From DASZXJ01 sp035545895 (GTDB taxonomy: Bacteria; Planctomycetota; Phycisphaerae; Tepidisphaerales; Tepidisphaeraceae), in NCBI GenBank assembly GCA_035545895.1, contig DASZXJ010000126.1:1-11495 (forward strand): 11,495 bases of DNA, read 5' to 3'. The position numbers were made by a program, and so were the translations under genes. This document shows positions 1 to 7,374 of the stretch, piece by piece; within the stretch, counting starts at the first letter, position 1, and the number at the start of each line of letters is the position of its first letter. The notes under the pieces were generated by a model. It was not told the origin of the DNA. It was given only the letters and a program-made list of their open reading frames with translations, and ran no database searches.

Positions 1-11
1 CGAGCGCCAAA

Positions 12-29
12 CCCGCCGCAAGCGGCGGG
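12..29. terminator. GC-rich hairpin, possible terminator of an upstream gene
   Basis: CCCGCCGC (12-19) and GCGGCGGG (22-29) form a perfect 8-bp inverted repeat around AA. If the tip opens, this becomes a 7-bp stem with a CAAG loop. Read on the minus strand the stem is followed by only three T residues; on the plus strand there is no T-run. It may end a gene lying left of the window, but the weak T-tract makes this uncertain. Confidence 0.4.
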
Positions 30-74
30 GCTAAATGAACCAATCTCAAATTGACCCACGACCAATAAAATTGT

Positions 75-90
75 GAATCTCTTCAGATTC
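75..90. repeat. 6-bp inverted repeat upstream of promoter
   Basis: GAATCT (75-80) and AGATTC (85-90) are perfect inverted arms around CTTC. The element lies just upstream of the -35 box of the next promoter, so it could be an upstream regulator-binding site. It could also be chance structure in AT-rich DNA. Confidence 0.3.
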
Positions 91-93
91 CAC

Positions 94-123
94 TTGCAGT
101 CCGGTAATTGTTAGGTTTATAAT
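94..123 (+). promoter_or_regulatory. Sigma70-like promoter for the 155-751 gene
   Basis: A -35-like TTGCAG (94-99) and a perfect TATAAT -10 (118-123) are separated by 18 bp. Transcription would begin near 130, leaving a leader of about 25 nt before the ATG at 155. The spacing and the exact -10 make this the best promoter in the window. The -10 lies within a palindrome (110-132), which suggests repression by occlusion. Confidence 0.7.
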
Positions 124-132
124 ATACCTAAC
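110..132. promoter_or_regulatory. Operator-like palindrome covering the -10 box
   Basis: Arms GTTAGGT (110-116) and ACCTAAC (126-132) are perfect inverted repeats. The centre (117-125) is also symmetric except for one T/T pair, and it contains TATAAT. A dimeric repressor bound here would block the -10. The TTAGGT/ACCTAA half-sites resemble those described for DtxR/IdeR/SirR-type metalloregulators, but the half-site spacing is wider than the 19-bp DtxR box. The regulator identity is therefore open. Confidence 0.5.
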
Positions 133-154
133 AGACATAGAGAAAGGACTTTCT

Positions 155-751
155 ATGATGACGGTTCGCCAGATCGATAAATTGTGGGATTCGGGTGCTC
201 ATTCGCAGCTCTTTCGGCAGATGATTTCGGGGCGCCCCGAGGCATCGCCGAAGCTTCATCCCAACCTCAACGGCCCCATTCCTGCGGCGGCAATGGCGCT
301 GCTTCGACTGGATGAATTGACCCAATCGCACGCCCCCATCTATCGCAAGCTTTTGCTGACGATCCTCAACGCCCAGGAAGCCGACGGCGGCTGGGGCGAC
401 CCGCTCATCACCGCCGTCTGCCTGCGCGCCCTCATGGCGGGACGCGGGCAAGGCCAGGCCATCGACATGGGGCTGACCTATCTGGCGCGCCTGCAAAAGT
501 CCTCAGGCCTGTGGCCTCGCGGTCCAATCCAGCGCCTGGCGGAAGACCCGCTCGCCAGCGCCTTGATTCTCATTCATCTGGGCAGCGACGAACGCTTTCG
601 CAAAGCAGTCAATTTTGGTGCCGCTGTTCGTTGGTTTGAAAACAATCAAACTCTCCTTGATCCCGAGACCGCCAAAATCTGGGAGCACGCATCGGTCCGT
701 TGTCATGGCCGCAGAATGATGATGGCCGAGCCGGTGTTGAACTGGTCGTAG
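155..751 (+). CDS. Squalene-cyclase/prenyltransferase-repeat protein
   Basis: This is a 198-residue protein of unknown function. Residues about 71-93 contain an N-A-Q-E-A-D-G-G-W-G stretch followed by a TAxxLRAL helix, typical of the QW-type alpha/alpha repeats of squalene-hopene cyclases and protein prenyltransferase beta subunits. A second, degenerate copy lies at about 107-141 (LQKSSGLWP) and a weaker third at about 157-183. It is far shorter than a real triterpene cyclase (roughly 600-700 residues), and I see no DxDD catalytic motif, so cyclase activity is unlikely. No signal peptide or membrane span is evident. The start at 155 is supported by AGAAAGGA (141-148) six bases upstream and by the promoter at 94-123; a second ATG follows at once at 158. 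It is transcribed alone, convergent with the rhamnose cluster. It could be a small binding or scaffold protein of this fold. Confidence 0.75.
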   Translation: MMTVRQIDKLWDSGAHSQLFRQMISGRPEASPKLHPNLNGPIPAAAMALLRLDELTQSHAPIYRKLLLTILNAQEADGGWGDPLITAVCLRALMAGRGQGQAIDMGLTYLARLQKSSGLWPRGPIQRLAEDPLASALILIHLGSDERFRKAVNFGAAVRWFENNQTLLDPETAKIWEHASVRCHGRRMMMAEPVLNWS

Positions 752-892
752 AGAAAAGGCAGGACAAGGGGACACGGAAACCTGGAGATAAGGGGTGTTT
801 TATTCTCGTTTGCCTGATGGCGTAGCGGTCGGACCGAAGGTCCACCTCCAGACCAACGCCGAGAACCAATTGGAACATGAGATCTCGTCGAG
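752..892. other. Noncoding part of the convergent spacer
   Basis: No ORF with a ribosome-binding site is seen here on either strand. A short hairpin GGACC-GAA-GGTCC (831-843) is present without a T-run. The purine-rich start (752-795) looks like simple, repetitive filler. Nothing else can be supported. Confidence 0.5.
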
Positions 893-1013
893 AAATCCCA
901 ATGACCAAATTCCAATGACCAACAAAGCACCAAATGACTAATGACCAATGAGTCCTTGGGTCTTGGTTCCCGGCGCGCCGGGACTGGTCATTGGGATTTG
1001 GGCATTGGTCATT
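893..1013. repeat. Nested inverted repeats built on ATGACCA
   Basis: The convergent spacer (752-1018) has no credible gene. AAATCCCAATGACCA (893-907) is perfectly inverted at 985-999. AATGACCAATG (940-950) is inverted at 1003-1013. The core ATGACCA occurs at 901-907, 915-921 and 941-947, and as TGGTCAT at 985-991 and 1006-1012. At the middle lies the perfect 16-bp palindrome TCCCGGCGCGCCGGGA (968-983). The arrangement can fold as a long imperfect cruciform or RNA hairpin between two convergent genes. It may be a dispersed REP-like or MITE-like element and may act as a bidirectional 3' end, although no T-run follows. Confidence 0.6.
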
Positions 1014-1018
1014 TCACA

Positions 1019-3133
1019 TCAAGGCATTTTCTTCAAGTTCTCGTACTTCACATTCCATCCGTTTTTCGGGAACCCGGGCGCATGACCCTCAGGCCCTCCG
1101 TCCCAGCCAGCGCACATCATCGCGATGGTCGTCAAAAATCCTCCATTGGCGGGCAGATACAACGTCAGGCTGTCGCGCTGGTAGACGTGTCCGTTGGGCA
1201 GCCACTTGTTCTTCGGAGAACTGACAAATAGCGCATCCATCGCCACTTCCGGCTGGCCCGTTCGCGCTGCCGCCATCGCGGTCATCGGAAAATCCCAGCC
1301 CCAGGTGCCGTCCCAGCGCCAGACCTGCATCACTTTTTGCACAGTCGCCTTCATGATGGCTGGATCAACTCCATCACCCGGCAACACGCCTAGCGCGCCA
1401 AGCACCGATGGATGTTCGGTCGAGAGCGCCGGATTCGTATAAACATCCTCCTGCCCTTCCTGCATCAGATACACGCCATCCTTCTGAGGCAGCGGCGAGA
1501 GATTGTTTAATACCTCATCCCACTTTGCATTTCGCGGAAGTCCCATGCGCTCGCGCCATTGCTGGGCAACACGCAGGCCAAACCGCCAATAGGAAAGTTC
1601 GAACGTCGGATTCCTGGTCTTGTTCGTGTCGTTATGTTCCGGCACGGTTTTGACGGGCGGACCCAGCACATACTTGCCGGTCGCCTTGTCCAGCACCGCA
1701 AACGACGCCATGAAATCCGCCGACTCTTCGACGATCTTCTGCCACTGCTCCAGCGTCTTTTTGTCGGGATGCGCGCGATAGCAAAGCTCGGCATAATAAA
1801 TCGGATGCGGCTGCTCCCAGATCAACAGCGGCGCAATTCCCGACGGCGAATCGATCCCGTCCGGCCCCACCATTTTCGGCCAACGCGCGCCTTCATAACC
1901 CTGCCGCTTGGCATTGGCCTGGGCAAACGCCAGGTCTTTTTGATAGAACCCCATCGACCGCTCGAAAATGTCCTGCCGGTCCCACAGCGCCCAATGCACA
2001 TCATGCCACCAGTGCATTTCCAGATGGAATTTGCCATACCACGTCGCATTGGCGACCAGCCCGGTCTCAGCGGGCGGAAGGTTCCCGGAATTGTTCACGC
2101 ACAATTGATATTGCGAAAGAACGATTCGGCGCTCCAGCTCCATCCAGCGAGGATCGCTGCTGCCCGACAAATCCACCGCGCCTCCGGTCATCCAGTAGTC
2201 GTGCCAGAACTTCTTGCTGGCGTCGATCAGTTCGTTGACGCTCGACGGATGCTCGCCCGGATTGACCGCGAAGCCGCAAGCGAATTCCAGCGTTTCACCC
2301 GCCGGTTGAAGCGTGAATCGATGCGGAGCGCTCGATTTGAACTCTGCATCGCCCGTCCAATTTACATTGACGCCGTAATGAATGTCATCCATCGTGCGCG
2401 AAAGCGTCACGCCATGGGCGCCCGGATTGACGACTTCGGTCTTATGCGCATCCGGCTTGCTCCAGTCATAACCCTTGTTACCCGGCGAGCCGTATGGAAA
2501 CGCAATCGTCACCGGAATCTTGAGAGCCGATTCAATCCTGGCGCCGACGGTATCCTTATCGCCTCCGCACACGGTTGTCACTTTGACGGGCTTGCCTTCA
2601 AATTCGAAAGTGCTGGTCAAAACGCCCGTCCACAGGTCGAGCGTCTGTTTGACATTCTTCAGATCTTCCGGCTTGGCAGGCGAACCATCGGCCTTTTTCA
2701 GATCCAGCCCGATGCGCCCGAGGTGAAATCGGTGCGGGTTCTCGCGCATATAAATCGCCTGCGGCGAGCGCGTGCCGGTCAGGTATCCCACCTTGCGGCC
2801 ATAGGTTTCGAAGTCCTGATACTGAATCGGCTGACCCTTGATCGCATCGGGCATGGGATTGGAATGCCATCCCCATTGCGACATCGTGGTCAACGGAGTA
2901 CCGCGCTCATAGGCTTCGGAAAAAGTCTGTAAGCCGGTCGGGTCTACGGTAAATGCAAAATCGCCGTTGCCCAGGGACAACGGCGACAGGGGATCAAACG
3001 TCGTAACCGTAATGTTGTGCCGCGAAACCAGCGCCTGCCGATCAATTGGCTGGCCTATCGCAAACGAACAGGCCAGCACCATGACCCCTGCGACCAGAAA
3101 ACTACTTACGCTTGGAAAGCACCCTGTTTTCAT
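1019..3133 (-). CDS. Exported six-hairpin glycoside hydrolase (GH65/GH95-like)
   Basis: This is a 704-residue predicted secreted carbohydrate-active enzyme. Residues 1-28 look like a signal peptide: a basic K2, a hydrophobic stretch at about 12-27, and V-L-A-C at 19-22 that could be a lipobox. The N-terminal part (about 45-310, with LGNGDFAFTVD at 54-64) resembles the beta-sandwich that precedes the catalytic barrel in GH65/GH95-type enzymes. The rest (about 320-680) is helical and Trp-rich: FHLEMHWWHDVHWALW (369-384), NPTFELSYWRFGL (508-520), where E512 is a candidate acid, and PANGGFLTTIAMM (661-673), like the C-terminal NGG motif of these (alpha/alpha)6 enzymes. The start at 3133 is chosen over an upstream ATG at 3166 because AAGAGG lies 9 bases before it and the signal peptide then begins at residue 1. 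It overlaps the end of rhaA by 32 bp and is the last gene of the cluster. The context suggests release of rhamnose or another deoxysugar from a glycan; the substrate cannot be read from sequence. Confidence 0.75.
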   Translation of the reverse strand: MKTGCFPSVSSFLVAGVMVLACSFAIGQPIDRQALVSRHNITVTTFDPLSPLSLGNGDFAFTVDPTGLQTFSEAYERGTPLTTMSQWGWHSNPMPDAIKGQPIQYQDFETYGRKVGYLTGTRSPQAIYMRENPHRFHLGRIGLDLKKADGSPAKPEDLKNVKQTLDLWTGVLTSTFEFEGKPVKVTTVCGGDKDTVGARIESALKIPVTIAFPYGSPGNKGYDWSKPDAHKTEVVNPGAHGVTLSRTMDDIHYGVNVNWTGDAEFKSSAPHRFTLQPAGETLEFACGFAVNPGEHPSSVNELIDASKKFWHDYWMTGGAVDLSGSSDPRWMELERRIVLSQYQLCVNNSGNLPPAETGLVANATWYGKFHLEMHWWHDVHWALWDRQDIFERSMGFYQKDLAFAQANAKRQGYEGARWPKMVGPDGIDSPSGIAPLLIWEQPHPIYYAELCYRAHPDKKTLEQWQKIVEESADFMASFAVLDKATGKYVLGPPVKTVPEHNDTNKTRNPTFELSYWRFGLRVAQQWRERMGLPRNAKWDEVLNNLSPLPQKDGVYLMQEGQEDVYTNPALSTEHPSVLGALGVLPGDGVDPAIMKATVQKVMQVWRWDGTWGWDFPMTAMAAARTGQPEVAMDALFVSSPKNKWLPNGHVYQRDSLTLYLPANGGFLTTIAMMCAGWDGGPEGHAPGFPKNGWNVKYENLKKMP

Positions 3134-4370
3134 ATCGTTTAACCTCTTGAATCCAAGCCGGGCCAACCGGCACGCCTCGTTCCTGGCAATAGTAATCCCA
3201 AACGGCTCCGACGGGCATTGTCTTCAGTTCTTCGAGCATCGCCAGTCGCGACGTAAAGTCGCCGCTGATTTCCAACTGACGAAGCGTCTGAAGCGGCTCG
3301 AGCATGGCGGTCAACAAAGCTCGCAGCATGCAGCGCGTTCCAACCACCCAGGCCGCCACGCGATTGATGCTCGCGTCGAAATAGTCCAGCCCGATGTGCG
3401 TGCGCGAAAGATAATCGCCTCGCACCAGTTCCTCGGCTGTGGCGCGAAGATCGTCATTCATGATGACGACATGATCGCTGTCCCAGCGCACGCCTCGGCT
3501 CACATGCAGTAAAATCTCATCCAGGTGCGTCAGCACCGACGACACCTTGTCCGCGATGCCTTCGGTCGGATGATAATGCCCCGCATCCAGGCAAAGCAGC
3601 TTCTTGTTCTTCACCGCGTAGCCCAGATAAAACTCATGCGATCCGACGACATAGCTCTCGGAACCAATTCCGAACAGCTTGCCTTCGATCGCATCAAGGT
3701 TGTGCCTTGGATTGATCTTCTCCGCGAAAACCTGATCCAGCGAGTCTTCCAGAATCTCGCGCGGCGCTTTGCGATCGACCGGCGTATCTTTGTACCCGTC
3801 TGGAATCCAAACGTTGGTGACGCACGGGGTTCCAAGGTTTTTTCCAATATACGCGCCAATCTGGCGACAGACCTTGCCATGGCGAATCCAGAACTTGCGG
3901 ATGGCCGGGTCGCGATGGGCCAGCGTGAACCCATCGGCGGCCTTGGGATGCGAGAAGAACGATGGATTGAAATCCACGCCGATCTTGACCGACTTGGCCC
4001 AATCGACCCAGCCGGTGAATTGCTGCGGGCCCAGCTTGTCGCGATCAATGACCTTTCGCCCGTGCTCGCCATAAAGCGCATGCAGATTCAAACGATGCCT
4101 GCCAGGAATAAGGCGGAACGCCGTTTCCAGATCCGAACGCAGTTCGGCCGGATTTCGGGCTTTGCCCGGATAATTTCCGGTTGCCTGGATACCGCCGCCG
4201 GTGAGACCTTCCTCGTTTTCAAATCCGCCAACATCATCGCCCTGCCAACAGTGGATCGAAATCGCCACCTTCCGCAGCCGCGCCATCGCCTGGTCCGTAT
4301 TCACGCCCAGGCGTGCATACTGTTCGCGAGCCATCTTGTAACTTAGTTCAACCGATTTCGTCGTTGCCAT
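3102..4370 (-). CDS. rhaA: L-rhamnose isomerase
   Basis: This 422-residue cytoplasmic enzyme interconverts L-rhamnose and L-rhamnulose (EC 5.3.1.14), the first step of the phosphorylative rhamnose pathway. It aligns by eye along its whole length with E. coli RhaA (419 residues): HCWQGDDVGGFE (40-51), GGIQATGNYPGKAR (59-72), DFNPSFFSHP (133-142), WIPDGYKD (188-195), KLFGIGSESY (231-240), LDAGHYHPTE (261-270), RWDSDHV (295-301) and LDYFDASINRVAAW (328-341). The metal ligands expected from the E. coli enzyme are present: E229, D262, H289 and D329 for the structural site, and H265, D297 and D299 for the catalytic site. The ATG at 4370 has GGGGA five bases upstream and lies 21 bp after the binding-protein gene. 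No rhamnulokinase or aldolase gene is within view. The identification is firm. Confidence 0.97.
   Translation of the reverse strand: MATTKSVELSYKMAREQYARLGVNTDQAMARLRKVAISIHCWQGDDVGGFENEEGLTGGGIQATGNYPGKARNPAELRSDLETAFRLIPGRHRLNLHALYGEHGRKVIDRDKLGPQQFTGWVDWAKSVKIGVDFNPSFFSHPKAADGFTLAHRDPAIRKFWIRHGKVCRQIGAYIGKNLGTPCVTNVWIPDGYKDTPVDRKAPREILEDSLDQVFAEKINPRHNLDAIEGKLFGIGSESYVVGSHEFYLGYAVKNKKLLCLDAGHYHPTEGIADKVSSVLTHLDEILLHVSRGVRWDSDHVVIMNDDLRATAEELVRGDYLSRTHIGLDYFDASINRVAAWVVGTRCMLRALLTAMLEPLQTLRQLEISGDFTSRLAMLEELKTMPVGAVWDYYCQERGVPVGPAWIQEVKRYENRVLSKRK
3143..3148 (-). promoter_or_regulatory. Ribosome-binding site deciding the hydrolase start
   Basis: AAGAGG on the minus strand, 9 bases before the ATG at 3133 and inside the 3' end of rhaA. 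It supports this start over the in-frame ATG at 3166 and implies that translation of the hydrolase is independent of, but close to, rhaA termination. Confidence 0.6.
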
Positions 4371-4391
4371 TCGAGTCCCCGTACCTTTCTA

Positions 4392-5399
4392 TTAAAAATT
4401 AAACTGGTCGATATTCGTTTTATCAAATCGGAAAGGCGAACCGAGGAGCACATTGTCGCCTTTGATTTCAATTTTTCCCAATCGTCCCGCGTCGATAGAT
4501 GTTTCGCCCACTTTGAGCCTGCCCTCGGCCAGCGCTTTGGCGGCATGAACGGTCAGATAGCCCAGATCCACGCTGTTCCAGAGAATCACCGCCTGCGTGA
4601 CACCTTCATGCACGTAGGTGGCATTGGCCTTGGGCGTGCCCAAGCCGATGACTTTTACATCCGTTCGCCCGGATTGTTTGACCGCCTCGGCGGTGGGCGG
4701 CATGCCGGGAGCACAAATCGTCATGATCAGCTTGACGTTCGGATTGGCCTTGATGATCGCACTGGCCTGGTTAAACGCCAGGATCGGTCGGTCTTCACAT
4801 GCTTCCTCAGCCACCAGTTTGATATCCGGATATTTTTCCGTCAATCGCGCCTTCACCGCCGCCGACCAGGCAATCATATTGCCCGCCGTGCGCGATGCCA
4901 TGATCAGTGCGAACTCTCCCTTGTTCTGCATGACGCCGGCGGCATTGTCCATGAGCGACTGGCCGATGCCTTCGGGAGTAGCTTGGTTGATGAAGTAATC
5001 GCGGGCATCCGATTCGGAATCCGCATCCCAGGTGATGACCTTGATTCCTTTTTCCCGCGCCTTGCGGAGAACCGTTGAGATACCGGCTTTGTTTTCGACC
5101 GAGACCGCGATGACATCGACGCCTCGCGTGATCCAGTCATCAACGACCTCATTCTGGCGCGCGGCCTCAGGTTCGGTCGGACCATCCCAGATCAACTTCA
5201 CGCCAAGCTGCTCGGCCGCTTCATCGGCGCCCTTGCGACAGGCGATAAAATACTCATCTCCCTTGCTCTTGGGCACCATGCCAATCACGACTTGCTTTCC
5301 CACCGGACTGCTCACAGTAGCTGCCTGTTCCTTCTTGCAGCTAAAGCTGAAAGACAGCGATAGCGCGAGACAACACAGGAGTAAAGCTGCGTTTTTCAT
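4392..5399 (-). CDS. rhaS: Sugar ABC transporter binding protein, rhamnose type (lipoprotein)
   Basis: This 335-residue extracytoplasmic sugar-binding protein belongs to the periplasmic-binding-protein type 1 group (RhaS/LsrB/RbsB relatives). Residues 1-20 are a hydrophobic signal ending in FSFS-C21, a plausible lipoprotein signal. Family stretches are WDGPTEP (71-77), GVDVIAVS (93-100), VITWDADS (121-128), FINQATPEGIG (136-146) and a C-terminal DNVLLGSPFRFDKTNIDQFNF region (315-335) that closely parallels LsrB. Its start overlaps the stop of the second permease by 4 bp (ATGA), with GAGGAAA upstream, so the two are translationally coupled. rhaA follows after 21 bp. Ligand assignment to L-rhamnose rests mainly on this linkage. 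By manual alignment, the AI-2-contacting Asp and Gln of LsrB correspond here to N174 and M175, which argues against AI-2. A paralogue lies at 10610-11495. Confidence 0.9.
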   Translation of the reverse strand: MKNAALLLCCLALSLSFSFSCKKEQAATVSSPVGKQVVIGMVPKSKGDEYFIACRKGADEAAEQLGVKLIWDGPTEPEAARQNEVVDDWITRGVDVIAVSVENKAGISTVLRKAREKGIKVITWDADSESDARDYFINQATPEGIGQSLMDNAAGVMQNKGEFALIMASRTAGNMIAWSAAVKARLTEKYPDIKLVAEEACEDRPILAFNQASAIIKANPNVKLIMTICAPGMPPTAEAVKQSGRTDVKVIGLGTPKANATYVHEGVTQAVILWNSVDLGYLTVHAAKALAEGRLKVGETSIDAGRLGKIEIKGDNVLLGSPFRFDKTNIDQFNF

Positions 5400-6448
5400 G
5401 TGGGGTTTCCTCGCTCCCGCCGGATTGATAAAGTACGACCAGCGGACAGATCAGTCAATTGATTGATGAGTTTATTGCCAATGATGGCGACGATCAGCAG
5501 CGTTCCCACCAGCACACCCGCCAATTCCGCCGGCTGGTCCGCCAATCGCAATCCGTTTCTCAAAATACCGATTGCAAAAAGTGCCAGCAGTGTTCCGGCA
5601 ACCGTTCCCCTGCCGCCGAAAATCGAGGTTCCGCCCAGCACCACTGCGGTGATGGCGTAAAGCTCGTAACCGCGTCCAGCGCCGGCGTTGGCTTCGCCCA
5701 CGCGAGCGACATAAATCACCGCTGCCAGTCCTGCGACCAGTCCGCTCAGGCAATACACCAGCAACAACCGGCGACATACGGGCACCCCTGCGTATCGTGC
5801 GCCATCAAACGAAAAACCAATCGCCACCAGCGTTCGACCAATCGTCGTGCGGTGCAGCAGCAACCCAAATGCAATCGCTGCAACCACGAAGATCAACACC
5901 TGCTCCGGCAAAAATCCAAACAGATAGCGATTGCCCAATTCATTAAACCATGTGGAAAAGTGCGTGAACGGAGCGCGCCCCGACATCAATCCCTCGGCCA
6001 GCCCCTTGAATAGCGACATCGAACCGAGTGTCACGATCAACGGCGCGATGCCCAGCCGCGTGATCAATAAACCATTGAGAAGTCCGGCAGCCGTTCCGAT
6101 CAGCAGAGCAACCCCCACGGCAACCCCAAGCGGCAGTCCCCAGTCCTGCCAAGACATTCCGAGCACGACCGCGCACAGCGCGATCAGCGATCCCACCGAC
6201 AAGTCGATCCCGCCGGCCACAATCACCGGCGTCAACGCCAGCGCCAGCAAACCGATTTCAACATTCTGCCGAATCACTTCAAATGCATTTTCGACTGTCA
6301 AAAAGTTTCGACCGACGATAGAAAAAATGATGATTTCAATCGCCAGCAACACGACAACCACGAGTTGCTGGCTCATCGGCAAAAGCCGCATCATGAGACC
6401 GGATCGACCGCCGGCCATCGTGACCGAATTGAGGGCGTTTTGAGTCAT
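5396..6448 (-). CDS. rhaQ: Sugar ABC transporter permease 2 (RhaQ-like)
   Basis: This 350-residue inner-membrane subunit of the BPD_transp_2 type (RbsC/AraH/LsrD/RhaQ relatives) has about eight to ten hydrophobic spans. Family landmarks are GGIDLSVGS (79-87), a cytoplasmic coupling loop around FDGARYAGVP (214-223) that contacts the ATPase, and GGTSIFGGRGTVAG (272-285). The start MTQNALNS at 6448 is chosen because it forms an ATGA overlap with permease 1 and has GGAG six bases upstream; an upstream in-frame ATG at 6520 would add 24 residues encoded within the neighbour. The ending also overlaps the binding-protein start. It pairs with the adjacent permease as a heterodimeric channel. The rhaQ versus rhaP naming follows gene order only. 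Confidence 0.9.
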   Translation of the reverse strand: MTQNALNSVTMAGGRSGLMMRLLPMSQQLVVVVLLAIEIIIFSIVGRNFLTVENAFEVIRQNVEIGLLALALTPVIVAGGIDLSVGSLIALCAVVLGMSWQDWGLPLGVAVGVALLIGTAAGLLNGLLITRLGIAPLIVTLGSMSLFKGLAEGLMSGRAPFTHFSTWFNELGNRYLFGFLPEQVLIFVVAAIAFGLLLHRTTIGRTLVAIGFSFDGARYAGVPVCRRLLLVYCLSGLVAGLAAVIYVARVGEANAGAGRGYELYAITAVVLGGTSIFGGRGTVAGTLLALFAIGILRNGLRLADQPAELAGVLVGTLLIVAIIGNKLINQLTDLSAGRTLSIRRERGNPT

Positions 6449-7374
6449 CGGCGGCTCCGATCCAGCGCATCGGACGAAACCGCCAGCAGAATGATCGTCC
6501 CTTGAATGGTTGCGCCCCACTCGCTGCGTGCGTGCAGAAAGATCAGCGCCCGGCCGATGGTTCCCAGCAGGGCAACGCCGATCAACACGCCGATCAGTCT
6601 CCCGCGCCCGCCTGAAATGGCTACGCCGCCGACCACCACGGCTGCAATCACACGCAGTTCCAGCTTGTCGCCGGAGGTGGGATACACCTTTTCCATGATG
6701 ACCGCGTTGAGGATGGAAGCCGCTGCCGTCAGAATTCCCATCAGCACAAAAACATTGAACGTCACGAGCTTGGGCCGAATCCCCGCAAGACGCGCTGCTT
6801 CATAATCCGAACCGGTTGCATAAATCGCTCGACCCGCAGCCAGATACCGCATCGCCGTCGCAAACGCCAGGAAAATGAGCAACGCGATGATTGCTTCGAT
6901 CCATTGGCCAGCCATCTGGTTCAATCCAAACCAGTGAAAACCTGCCGGGAGTGACGCCACCGGTGCTCCCTGCTTCCACCACGCCAGCGCCTGTTGCCAG
7001 ATCACCATCGTTGCCAGCGTCACGACAATCGATGGCAGCGCCAGAGTGGCAATCAGCAGCCCGTTGAGCGCGCCCATCAAAGCACCGCAGCCAATGGCCG
7101 TGCCGAACGCCAGCGGCACCGGCACGCCCTGATGCGCCATCAGCGCTGCGATGTAAGCGCAAAGGCTGAATACCGATCCGATCGAAATATCGATCTGCCG
7201 TGTGATGATGACCAACGTCATGCCGACCGCCGCGACCAGCGCCGGCACGATTTCCACCAGAAGCTGGCGAATGTTGTCCGCCTGGAAGAATGACGGCGAC
7301 TTGAATGCCAGCAGTCCCAGCAAAACCAGGTAGGCTACACCAACTGAAATTTCTCGGAGATATTTCCGGATCAC
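6445..7374 (-). CDS. rhaP: Sugar ABC transporter permease 1 (RhaP-like)
   Basis: This 309-residue polytopic membrane protein is of the same family as its downstream neighbour, with about eight to ten hydrophobic segments. Motifs are RQIDISIGS (59-67), the ATPase-coupling loop ATGSDYEAARLAGI (186-199) and GGVAISGGRGRLIG (249-262). It starts with GTG at 7374, overlapping the ATPase stop by 4 bp (GTGA), with AAAGGAAG about ten bases upstream. Its own stop overlaps the next permease start (ATGA). It would form the transmembrane channel of the rhamnose importer with the second permease. LsrC of AI-2 importers is a close relative and cannot be excluded from this gene alone; the rhaA linkage favours rhamnose. 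Confidence 0.9.
   Translation of the reverse strand: MIRKYLREISVGVAYLVLLGLLAFKSPSFFQADNIRQLLVEIVPALVAAVGMTLVIITRQIDISIGSVFSLCAYIAALMAHQGVPVPLAFGTAIGCGALMGALNGLLIATLALPSIVVTLATMVIWQQALAWWKQGAPVASLPAGFHWFGLNQMAGQWIEAIIALLIFLAFATAMRYLAAGRAIYATGSDYEAARLAGIRPKLVTFNVFVLMGILTAAASILNAVIMEKVYPTSGDKLELRVIAAVVVGGVAISGGRGRLIGVLIGVALLGTIGRALIFLHARSEWGATIQGTIILLAVSSDALDRSRR

Noticed and set aside
1..154. CRISPR array, tRNA or rRNA in the left noncoding edge
   Set aside because: No regularly spaced direct repeats, no cloverleaf and no rRNA-like conserved stretches are visible; only short hairpins and a promoter.
287..294. Degenerate second Walker A (Arg for Lys, protein residues 287-294) of the ATPase at 7371-8885 taken as a sign of inactivation; coordinates given are residues
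   Set aside because: This substitution is normal for the second domain of sugar ATPases such as RbsA, MglA and AraG.
1559..2932. Long plus-strand open frame of 457 codons opposite the hydrolase gene
   Set aside because: It is rich in Arg, His and Ile with no recognisable domain, has no promoter or ribosome-binding site, and lies fully antisense to a gene with clear signal peptide and family motifs.
3525..4346. Plus-strand open frame opposite rhaA
   Set aside because: It is a compositional shadow of rhaA, whose reading is certain from residue-level conservation.
6449..6520. N-terminal 24-residue extension of permease 2
   Set aside because: The ATGA overlap and GGAG before 6448 fit better, and the extension is read out of frame within permease 1.
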